From contig QHUK01000011.1 of NCBI GenBank assembly GCA_003222085.1, positions 1 through 64,000 of the forward strand: a stretch of DNA of 64,000 bases. Direction: 5' to 3'. The stretch is from Gemmatimonadota bacterium. Lineage in GTDB: Bacteria; Gemmatimonadota; Gemmatimonadetes; Gemmatimonadales; GWC2-71-9. Positions 33,041 to 40,121 of this stretch are shown one piece after another (position 1 is the stretch's first letter; every line of letters starts with the position of its first letter). The notes under the pieces were generated by a model that had not been told where the DNA came from, did no database searches, and was given only the letters and a program-made list of their open reading frames with translations. The translations under genes and the position numbers were made by a program.

Positions 33041-33727
33041 ATGAGCCGGGAGCTTCCAATTTTTCCCCTTCCGATTGTCCTGTTCCCCGGGGCCCCCCAG
33101 CCCCTGCACATCTTCGAGCCTCGCTATCGGCAGTTGCTCCAGGACTGTCTCGCCGGCGACCGGCGGTTCGGCATCGCCTATGTCGCGCCCGACCCCACAC
33201 CCGGCGCCGATCCCGTGCCGAGCCCCGGCGACGTGGGCTGCGTGGCCCTCATCCGGTCGAACCAACCGCTCCCCGACGGGCGTTCCAATATCCTGACGGT
33301 TGGCGAGCGCCGTTTCGTACTGCGGTCCTGGATCTCGAGCACGCACCCGTACCGCGTCGCCGAGATCGAGGAATTCGACGACGACCCGACCGATGCCTCC
33401 GAGGTGACCAACCTCGCGGCGGATGTGCGCGACGGATTCGGGCGCCTGGCGCGGGCGCTCGGCGTGCTCACCGAACGTGAGGACGAGGCCATCGAGATGC
33501 CAAGCGATCCCCAGCTCCTCTCATTCCAGGTCGCGGCGTCGCTCGAGCTCGACGCGGCGGCGAAGCAGGTGTTGCAGGCGATCCGGAGCACCAGCGCCCG
33601 GCTGCGACAGCTCGCGACCGTGCTTGGACCGGTCGCGGCCGACGCGGAGCGCCGGGCGGCGGTGCGCCAACAGGCGCGGGGCAACGGGCGTGGCGGCCGT
33701 CACCCCGAGATCGAGCGCACCACGTGA
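33041..33727 (+). CDS. LON substrate-binding (Lon N-terminal) domain protein
   Basis: A 228-residue stand-alone LON domain without AAA+ or protease parts. It begins MSRELPIFPLPIVLFPGAPQ followed by HIFEPRYRQLLQDCL, the classic Lon-N start, and ILTVGERRFVLRSW. The C-terminal half is helical (SFQVAASLELDAAAKQVLQ), as in Lon-N/YvcT-like homologues. It may act as a substrate adaptor, but no function is established for such proteins. Its stop overlaps the glcD GTG start. Confidence 0.88.
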   Translation: MSRELPIFPLPIVLFPGAPQPLHIFEPRYRQLLQDCLAGDRRFGIAYVAPDPTPGADPVPSPGDVGCVALIRSNQPLPDGRSNILTVGERRFVLRSWISSTHPYRVAEIEEFDDDPTDASEVTNLAADVRDGFGRLARALGVLTEREDEAIEMPSDPQLLSFQVAASLELDAAAKQVLQAIRSTSARLRQLATVLGPVAADAERRAAVRQQARGNGRGGRHPEIERTT

Positions 33728-35238
33728 CCGGCGGATCCCTCGCCGCGGCGCTCAGTGAGATCGTCGGAGCGCGCCATGTGCGGACGGCGCTTCCCGAGCG
33801 GGTCACGTATGCACGCGACGGATTGCCGACGCACCGACACGTGCCGGGCGTGGTCGTGCTGCCCGGGAGCCGGGACGAGGTCGTCGCGGTCGTGCGGCTG
33901 CTCGCCGCCCTCGGCGTGCCCTTCGTGCCCCGGGGCGCCGGCACCGGCCTGTCGGGCGGCGCGCTCGCGGACGACGACGCAGTGCTGCTGGTGCTCACGC
34001 GACTGAACCGCATCCTGGCCATCGACCCCAAGAACCGGCTCGCCGTGGTGGAGCCTGGGGTCGTGAACGTACGGCTCTCGGCCGCGGCGGCTCCGCACGG
34101 CCTGCTGTATAGCCCCGATCCGTCGAGCCAGACCGCGTGCACCATCGGCGGCAACGTGGCCGAAAACTCGGGCGGGCCGCACTGTCTCAAGTACGGAGTG
34201 ACCGCGAACCACGTGCTCAGCCTCGAGGTCGTGCTCGCCGACGGGCGGATCGTCCAGCTCGGCAGCCCCGGAGGAGAGCCCTGGGGGCCCGATCTCGTGG
34301 GCCTGTTCGTCGGCTCGGAGGGCAACTTCGGCATCGCGACGCGGATCAGCGTGCGCCTGCTGCCGGTGCCGCGCGCCATCCGCACCCTGCTCGCGGATTT
34401 CAGCGCGCTGCGCACGGCGGGCGAAGCGGTGTCCGCCGTGATCGCCAGCGGCATCGTGCCCGCCGCGCTCGAGATGATGGACCAGTCGTGTATCAACGCG
34501 GTCGAAGATTCGGTGTACGCGGCGGGCTATCCGCGCGATGCCGCGGCCGTGCTGCTGCTCGAGCTCGATGGCGGCCGGGAGGAGGCGGTGGCGGCGGATG
34601 CGGAGACGATCGCCGGGATATTGCGGGCACATGGCGCGCGCAGTGTGCTCAGCGCCGCCGACGCGAAGCAGCGCGAGCGGCTGTGGCAGGGCCGCAAGAA
34701 GGCGTTCGGCGCCATGGGTCGACTGTCGCGCGACCTCGTCGTGCAGGACGCCGTAGTCCCCCGCTCCGCCCTTCCCGACGTGCTGGAGGCCATCGGCCGT
34801 ATCGCCGCGGCCTACGGGCTCACCGTGAGTAACGTGTTCCACGCGGGAGACGGCAACCTGCACCCCAATATCTCGTTCGACGGCCGCGTGCCGGGCCTCA
34901 AGGCGCGGGTAGACCAGGCGAGCGGGGAGATCATGGCGGTGTGCATCGCCGCCGGCGGCACGATCACGGGAGAGCACGGCATTGGGCTCGACAAGCTGCG
35001 CTACATGCCGCTGCTCTTCGACGGCGACGCGCTGGCCGCGATGCGAGCCGTGCGGCGCGTATTCGATCCCGACGAGCGCGTGAACCCGGGAAAGGTGGTC
35101 CCGGTGCATGCGTGTCGGGAGTGGAGTGGATTGCGGATTGCGGATCGCGGATTGCGGATTGAAGAGCGGGGCCGCTCGCTCGCCCAATCCGCAATCGACA
35201 ATCCGCAATCCGCAATCGCGCCGCGAGGCGCGCGATGA
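33724..35238 (+). CDS. glcD: Glycolate oxidase FAD-binding subunit GlcD with a repeat-encoded tail
   Basis: Large flavoprotein subunit oxidising glycolate (or D-lactate) to glyoxylate. A PCMH-type FAD domain (PRGAGTGLSGGALADDDA; TIGGNVAENSGGPHCLKYG; FVGSEGNFGIATR) is followed by a C-terminal oxidase domain (VSNVFHAGDGNLHPNIS; GGTITGEHGIGLDK). Normal homology ends at about residue 465 (VNPGKVVP). The last about 35 residues (GLRIADRGLRIEERG then NPQSAIAPRGAR) are the translation of inverted 7-nt repeats at 35128-35219. The GTG start overlaps the preceding stop and its stop overlaps glcE (ATGA). Confidence 0.95.
   Translation: MTGGSLAAALSEIVGARHVRTALPERVTYARDGLPTHRHVPGVVVLPGSRDEVVAVVRLLAALGVPFVPRGAGTGLSGGALADDDAVLLVLTRLNRILAIDPKNRLAVVEPGVVNVRLSAAAAPHGLLYSPDPSSQTACTIGGNVAENSGGPHCLKYGVTANHVLSLEVVLADGRIVQLGSPGGEPWGPDLVGLFVGSEGNFGIATRISVRLLPVPRAIRTLLADFSALRTAGEAVSAVIASGIVPAALEMMDQSCINAVEDSVYAAGYPRDAAAVLLLELDGGREEAVAADAETIAGILRAHGARSVLSAADAKQRERLWQGRKKAFGAMGRLSRDLVVQDAVVPRSALPDVLEAIGRIAAAYGLTVSNVFHAGDGNLHPNISFDGRVPGLKARVDQASGEIMAVCIAAGGTITGEHGIGLDKLRYMPLLFDGDALAAMRAVRRVFDPDERVNPGKVVPVHACREWSGLRIADRGLRIEERGRSLAQSAIDNPQSAIAPRGAR
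35128..35219 (+). repeat. Inverted heptamer arrays at the end of glcD
   Basis: Left arm: five ggattgc-type units, 35128-35162. Right arm: five caatccg-type units, 35185-35219, reverse complementary to the left, with a spacer of about 22 bp that is itself GC-rich (agcggggccgct). Both arms are inside the glcD frame. Confidence 0.92.
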
Positions 35239-36446
35239 GCCTCGTCGACCGCGTCCGCGCCCTGCTCGGCGAAGACGCCGTGGACGTCGCCGCGACTCGC
35301 GACGGCGTGCCGCGCGTCGCTCCCGGATCGCCCGACGCCGTCGCGCTGCTGCTCGGCACGGCGCGCGAGGAGGGGTGGCGCGTCCGGGTCGAGGGTGCGG
35401 GCACGTGGCTGCCGGCCGACGCCCCCGCCGACCTGGCGCTCACCACCCGCCGGCTCGACAAGGTCCCGGCGATCGAGCCGCAGGATCTCTCCGCGACCGC
35501 CGAGGCGGGCATCGGCTGCGACCTGCTGCGCCAGCAGCTCGCCGACCGCGGCACCTGGCTCGCCCTCGACCCGCCCGGCCTCGCCGGCCGCACCCTCGGC
35601 TCGGTCGTCGCGACGGCGACGGCGGGGCCGTTACGGCAGGGGTTCGGGCCCGTGCGCGACCACCTGCTCGGCGTCACCTTCGTCACCGGCGACGGCCGCC
35701 TGGTGCAGAGCGGCGGGCGCGTGATGAAAAACGTCGCGGGCTACGACCTCACCAGGCTCGCGGCGGGAGGCTTCGGCGCGTTCGGCGTGATCGTCCTGGT
35801 GCACCTGCGGCTCCGTGCCCTCCCGCGCGCCGACCAGACGCTCGTGCTGGAAGGGTCGCGCGAGGACCTGGCCCAGGTGGCCGAAGACATCGCCGCGGCC
35901 GCCGTGCAGCCCGCCGCGCACGAGCTCATGTCGCCGGCGCTCGCGCGGCGCGAACGGTGGATGCTGGCGGTCCGCTTCGCCGGGTCGGCGGCCCTCGTGT
36001 CCGCTGAAGAAGCAGCGCTGCGCGCCGCCACCGGGGGACGCTTCACCGCGCTCCGCGCGGACGAGGCGCACGCCCTGTGGATGCGTGCGGCCGAGAGCTT
36101 CGCCACGCGGCCGGTGACGTTCCGCGTGGGCGGACTGCCCGACTCGAGCGACGAGCTCATTGACCTCCTGCAGCATCAGGTGGGGGACGAGTGGGTCTCG
36201 GCGAGCCCGGGCATCGGAGCGATTCGCTGGGGCGGCGAGACCACCGTGGACCGCCTGCGGCGGCTGCGCCGCACGCTCGCGGGGCTCGAAGTGCCGCTCA
36301 CGCTCGAGCGCGCCCCCTGGCCGGCGCGCGCAGCGGTCGGCCATTTCGGGGCCTACCGCGAAGGCGTAGGGCCGCTCGTCGCCGGGCTGCGGCGCACGTT
36401 CGACCCGGGCGAGGCGTTCGTGGTGGCCGTCGAAGGCACGGAATGA
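35235..36446 (+). CDS. glcE: Glycolate oxidase FAD-binding subunit GlcE
   Basis: Second, smaller flavoprotein subunit, 403 residues. PCMH-type segments: GRTLGSVVATATAGPLRQGF and GGRVMKNVAGYDLTRLAAG with GFGAFGVIVLVHL, which is diagnostic for GlcE. The N-terminal glycine motif is VEGAGTWLPAD. The C-terminus ends in VAGLRRTFDPGEAFVVAVEG. The ATG overlaps the glcD stop and the stop overlaps the glcF ATG, giving a tightly coupled three-gene operon. Confidence 0.93.
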   Translation: MSLVDRVRALLGEDAVDVAATRDGVPRVAPGSPDAVALLLGTAREEGWRVRVEGAGTWLPADAPADLALTTRRLDKVPAIEPQDLSATAEAGIGCDLLRQQLADRGTWLALDPPGLAGRTLGSVVATATAGPLRQGFGPVRDHLLGVTFVTGDGRLVQSGGRVMKNVAGYDLTRLAAGGFGAFGVIVLVHLRLRALPRADQTLVLEGSREDLAQVAEDIAAAAVQPAAHELMSPALARRERWMLAVRFAGSAALVSAEEAALRAATGGRFTALRADEAHALWMRAAESFATRPVTFRVGGLPDSSDELIDLLQHQVGDEWVSASPGIGAIRWGGETTVDRLRRLRRTLAGLEVPLTLERAPWPARAAVGHFGAYREGVGPLVAGLRRTFDPGEAFVVAVEGTE

Positions 36447-37714
36447 CGGATCGGGGCGGCTTCGAAGGGCTGGACTCCTGTGTGCATTGCGGCTTCTGTC
36501 TCCAGGCCTGCCCGACGTTCCTCGCGACCGGTGACGAATCCGACAGCCCGCGCGGCCGCATCGAGCTGATGCGCGCGCTCGAGACGGGCGAGCTCGCGCC
36601 CGCCGATCCGGGCGTCGCCTTGCACCTCGACCGCTGTCTCGGCTGCCGCGGCTGTGAGCCCGTCTGTCCGTCGGGCGTCCGCTACGGCCGTGGCCTCGAG
36701 GCGGCCCGCGCACTGCTCACGGAGCACCGCGGCGTGCCGCCGCTGGTGCGCGCAGCGCTCGGAGTGCTCACCGGCACGGGGGACGGGTCGCGCATCCTGT
36801 ACGCCCTGACGCGGCTCGTCCGCGCGACCGGAATCCCGCGTCGGCTGGTCGGCTGGGGGCGGATCCGGTTTGCGATGGGGATGCTCGCGGCAACGAAGCC
36901 ACAAGGCGGTGGAAGGCGGTGGAGGGCGGTGAAAGGCGGGGCACCAGCCACCGACGCCTCCACCGCCCTCCACCGCCCTCCCCCGCCCTCCCCCGCCCTG
37001 CTGTTCCGAGGATGTGTAATGGACGGCCTCTTCTCCCACGTGCATGACGCCACCATCCGCACGCTCCAGGTGAACGGGTACGAAGTGCGCGAAGTCCCAC
37101 CGCAGGTGTGCTGTGGTGCGCTCCATGCACACGCCGGTCTGCGGGACGAGGCGCGACGGCTGGCCGGCACGAACATCGCCGCCTTCGGGGACGACGATAC
37201 GCCCATCGTCGTCAACAGTGCGGGGTGCGGGGCGATGCTGAAGGAATACGGCCACCTCGTCGCCGTCGGGGGCCGGGGGGAGGCGTTCGCCGCGCGGGTG
37301 CGGGACGTGAGTGAGCTGCTGGCGGAGCGGGGCCCGCGGCCCGGCGCGCCGCTCGATGTGACCGTGGCGTACGATCCTCCCTGCCACCTCATGCACGCGC
37401 AGGGGATCGCCGGGCCGCCGGAGCGGATGCTCGGCGCGATCCCGGTGCTGCGCGTGATCACCCTGCCCGACGCCGCCCAGTGCTGTGGCAGCGCGGGCCT
37501 GTTCACGCTGGTGGAGCCCGCGATGTCGCGCGCGGTGCTCGCGCCCAAGCTCGCCTCCCTCGCCGCCGCCCGGCCGCAGGTGGTGGCGACGGGCAACCCG
37601 GGGTGTCTCATGCAGCTTGGAGCCGGGCTCGCCGCCGCGGGCGTCCCCGCCGCGGTGCGTCACCCCGTCGAGCTGCTCGACGAGTCGTACCGGGCCGCGG
37701 GCTATTATGCTTGA
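36443..37714 (+). CDS. glcF: Glycolate oxidase iron-sulfur subunit GlcF with a repeat-encoded insertion
   Basis: Electron-transfer subunit of 423 residues. Two 4Fe-4S motifs, CVHCGFCLQACP (about residues 13-24) and CLGCRGCEPVCP (about 63-74), are followed by two CCG-type domains (VCCGALHAHAGLRDE; QCCGSAGLFTLVEP). Between the ferredoxin part and the first CCG domain lies an insert from about residue 153 to 187 (PQGGGRRWRAVKGG and STALHRPPPPSPA) translated from the inverted decamer array at 36903-36999. It is in frame, so the gene is intact. Confidence 0.95.
   Translation: MTDRGGFEGLDSCVHCGFCLQACPTFLATGDESDSPRGRIELMRALETGELAPADPGVALHLDRCLGCRGCEPVCPSGVRYGRGLEAARALLTEHRGVPPLVRAALGVLTGTGDGSRILYALTRLVRATGIPRRLVGWGRIRFAMGMLAATKPQGGGRRWRAVKGGAPATDASTALHRPPPPSPALLFRGCVMDGLFSHVHDATIRTLQVNGYEVREVPPQVCCGALHAHAGLRDEARRLAGTNIAAFGDDDTPIVVNSAGCGAMLKEYGHLVAVGGRGEAFAARVRDVSELLAERGPRPGAPLDVTVAYDPPCHLMHAQGIAGPPERMLGAIPVLRVITLPDAAQCCGSAGLFTLVEPAMSRAVLAPKLASLAAARPQVVATGNPGCLMQLGAGLAAAGVPAAVRHPVELLDESYRAAGYYA
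36903..36999 (+). repeat. Inverted decamer arrays inside glcF
   Basis: Left arm units aaggcggtgg, aaggcggtgg, agggcggtga and aaggcggggc (36903-36942). Right arm units ccaccgccct twice and cccccgccct twice (36960-36999). The arms are largely reverse complementary and about 17 bp apart. Confidence 0.92.
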
Positions 37715-37717
37715 GGG

Positions 37718-38761
37718 ATGACGGAAGAGCTGCCCCAGGTTTCGCGGGTGGAGCCTGGTGAAGTCACCCCGGCGCTCGTCACTGCGCTCTACACCGGCGC
37801 GGTCGTGTCGCCCGTCGCGGCGGGGGTGGTGGCGCTCACGGGCTCCGGGGCCGTCACCTCCTTTCAGGGCCTGCTGACGAACGACGTCGACCTCCCCGGC
37901 GACGGGTCGTTCGTGTACGGCGCGTTGCTCACCCCCAAAGGGATGATTGTCGTGGACGGCTGGGCCGCCCGGCTGGGCACCACGGTGAGCTACACCGTGC
38001 CGGGGGACGCGGGGGGACGCGAGCGCGCGCTCGCGATCTTGACGCGCTCGGTGCCCCCGCGCCTGGCCCGCGTGAGCGACCGCACCGCCGAGGTAGCGGT
38101 CTATCGCCTGGCAGGGCCGGGTGCGCTCGCGGTGGCCGTCGCGGCGGGCCTCGAAGTGCCGCCCGCCCCCGGCCGCGTGCTCGCGCGGCCCGACGGCGTG
38201 GAGACCGCTCGGGCCACCGAAGGAGCGCCGTTCGTGGTCCAGGTGACGGCCCCCGGGGCGGCGGGCCCGCTGCTCGCCGCGCGCTTGGAGGCCAGCGGCG
38301 CGGTCGCGGCCGGCCCCGCCATATTGGAGCTGAGCCGGATCCTCGCCGGGTGGCCGCGACTCGGCGCCGAGGTGGACGAGAAGACCATCCCCCAGGAAGC
38401 GCGCTTCGACGAGATCGGCGGCCTGTCGTACACGAAGGGCTGCTACACGGGCCAGGAGACGGTCGCGCGGCTGCACTTCCGCGGCCACGTGAATCGCCAG
38501 GTCCGCGGCCTGCTGTTCGATCCGGAGCCGCCGGCGGCCCCCGCCGACGGCTGGAGCGTGGTCACCTACGTGGACCGCGACGTCGGCCGGGTGACGAGCC
38601 TCGCGTTTGTGCCCGAGACCGGCGTCGCCGGCGCCGGGCGCTGGATCGGCCTCGCGCTGATCCGGCGGGAAGTGGCGCCGGGCTCGGTGGTGCGCGCGGC
38701 CGGCCGCGATGCACGCGTGGTCGACCTCCCCTTCGCGTTCCCGATCGCCGCGCCGGCATGA
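37718..38761 (+). CDS. ygfZ: YgfZ/GcvT-like folate-binding protein (iron-sulfur cluster assembly)
   Basis: A 347-residue GcvT-fold protein. TSFQGLLTNDV near the N-terminus, GMIVVDGWAARLG, and the diagnostic YgfZ motif SYTKGCYTGQETVARLHFRG (about residues 230-249) with the essential Cys. YgfZ proteins use a folate to help maintain certain Fe-S enzymes. Its place behind glcF, an Fe-S protein, is suggestive. The stop overlaps the next gene (ATGA). Confidence 0.93.
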   Translation: MTEELPQVSRVEPGEVTPALVTALYTGAVVSPVAAGVVALTGSGAVTSFQGLLTNDVDLPGDGSFVYGALLTPKGMIVVDGWAARLGTTVSYTVPGDAGGRERALAILTRSVPPRLARVSDRTAEVAVYRLAGPGALAVAVAAGLEVPPAPGRVLARPDGVETARATEGAPFVVQVTAPGAAGPLLAARLEASGAVAAGPAILELSRILAGWPRLGAEVDEKTIPQEARFDEIGGLSYTKGCYTGQETVARLHFRGHVNRQVRGLLFDPEPPAAPADGWSVVTYVDRDVGRVTSLAFVPETGVAGAGRWIGLALIRREVAPGSVVRAAGRDARVVDLPFAFPIAAPA

Positions 38762-39744
38762 GCGTGCTCGTCACGGGCGCGAGCGGCCTCGTCGGCAGTC
38801 ACGTGGTCGAGGCCCTCGTCGCCCGGGGCGACGCGGTGCGCGCGCTGGTGCGGCCGGCGAGTCGCGCCGCCGTCCTGCGGCTCGGGGCGGACGCGGTGGT
38901 GGGCGACGTGACGGATCCGGCGGCGTGGCGGGCCGCGGCGCGCGGCGTCCGCGCCATCGTGCATGCCGCGGCCATCGTGCAGCGACGGGCCTCCTGGGAG
39001 CAATACGTGGCCGTCAACGTCGAGGCGACCCGACTCGCCGTCGCCGCGGCCCGGGCGGAGCGGGCGCGGCTGGTGCACATCTCGTCGGTGGCCGTCTATG
39101 CCGGCTCGGCGGCCTATCCCGCGACACCCGAGCGGCGGGATGAGGACTTCCCCTTCCAACCGATCGCGGCGCCCGACTTCTACGCCCGCAGCAAGCGTAT
39201 GGCCGAGGACGTGGTGCGGGACGCGGCGACCGAGCGCGACCTCGACGTGACGGCGGTGCGCCCGACCGTCATCTACGGGGAGCGGGACCGTCTGTTCACG
39301 CCCCGCGTCATCGGCGCGGTGCGGCTCCCGCTCGTGCCTCAGATCGGCCCCGGCACGAACCGGTTGTCGTGCGTGTACGCGGGCAACGTGGCCGCCGCCG
39401 CCGTCGCCGTCCTCGACGCACCGCTGCAGGGCTTCCACGCGTACAACGTGACGAGCGACGGGCCGCCCGCGCTGTCACAGCGCGAGTTCTTCGCCGCGTT
39501 TGCGGCCGCGCTCGGCCGGCGCTACCGAACGATTCCGATTCCCCGGGCGTTTGTGGGTCACGCGATCGGCCTCTTCACCGTTCGCCGGCTGGCGCGGGCG
39601 GCGGTGTCCTTCGTCTCGGGCGAGAACCCCTACATCGACGATCGGATCCGCGCCGAGCTCGGCTGGCGGCCGCCGACGCCCGCCCCCGAGGCCATCGGAC
39701 GCACGGTCGCCTGGTTCGTCGAAAACGAAAAGCCCGGGCGCTAG
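38758..39744 (+). CDS. NAD-dependent epimerase/dehydratase (extended SDR)
   Basis: A 328-residue Rossmann protein. The NAD(P) motif SVLVTGASGLVGSHVVEALV starts at residue 2; VGDVTDPAAWRAAARGVRAI and IVHAAAIVQ follow. The catalytic YxxxK reads FYARSKRMAED and the Ser lies in LVHISSVAVYAGS. SVYAGN-type and VTSDGPPALSQREFF segments match nucleoside-diphosphate-sugar epimerases or 3-beta-HSD-like proteins; the exact substrate cannot be given. The gene ends within a terminator stem. Confidence 0.88.
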   Translation: MSVLVTGASGLVGSHVVEALVARGDAVRALVRPASRAAVLRLGADAVVGDVTDPAAWRAAARGVRAIVHAAAIVQRRASWEQYVAVNVEATRLAVAAARAERARLVHISSVAVYAGSAAYPATPERRDEDFPFQPIAAPDFYARSKRMAEDVVRDAATERDLDVTAVRPTVIYGERDRLFTPRVIGAVRLPLVPQIGPGTNRLSCVYAGNVAAAAVAVLDAPLQGFHAYNVTSDGPPALSQREFFAAFAAALGRRYRTIPIPRAFVGHAIGLFTVRRLARAAVSFVSGENPYIDDRIRAELGWRPPTPAPEAIGRTVAWFVENEKPGR

Positions 39745-39752
39745 TCCCGGGC
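39732..39752 (+). terminator. Rho-independent-like stem behind the epimerase gene
   Basis: Perfect 7-bp stem gcccggg / cccgggc with a 7-nt loop (cgctagt) that contains the stop codon. The downstream tail is only mildly T-rich (atcgtatctgtcctgtct). It lies between convergent genes and could serve both. Confidence 0.6.
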
Positions 39753-39779
39753 ATCGTATCTGTCCTGTCTGGCTCCTGG

Positions 39780-40010
39780 CTACGCCCGGCGCTTTTTCTT
39801 GGCGGTGGGCTTGGCGGCCGGTTTGGCGGCCGGGGCCATCTTCTTCGCCGTATCGGCCATCATCTTGTGGGACGTGTCGGCCATCATCATATGCGACGTA
39901 TCGGACATCATCATCTTGGACGTGTCGGCCGGCGTCTGCGTCGTCTGTTGCTCGGCCTTTTGACACGCGCCCATCGCCATCAGGGCGAGGACCATTGCGA
40001 GACGCTTCAT
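39780..40010 (-). CDS. Small lipoprotein with ADTSHMMM-type repeats
   Basis: A 76-residue protein with a lipoprotein signal (MKRLAMVLALMAMGACQKAE, lipobox MGAC). About four imperfect 7-8-residue repeats follow: ADTSKMMM, SDTSHMMM, ADTSHKMM, ADTAKKM. It ends in a Lys/Ala/Pro tail (KPAAKPTAKKKRRA). The ATG at 40010 is preceded by a good AGGAG about 7 nt upstream. Met and His in the repeats could bind metals such as copper, which is speculation. I do not recognise the family. Confidence 0.8.
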   Translation of the reverse strand: MKRLAMVLALMAMGACQKAEQQTTQTPADTSKMMMSDTSHMMMADTSHKMMADTAKKMAPAAKPAAKPTAKKKRRA

Positions 40011-40121
40011 GCGGGCTCCTCTAGAGAAAAGAGTAGCGGTGCGGGGTTCGGCCGGGGAAAACCTAGCGGCGGGCCTCCCGGAGTCAAGACCGCGGCGCGG
40101 TGCCGGGTGTATCAGGCCGAC

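Noticed and set aside
36353-38488. 711-codon antisense frame over glcF and ygfZ
   Set aside because: Opposite two well-supported genes; it contains translated repeat arms and no recognisable domain.
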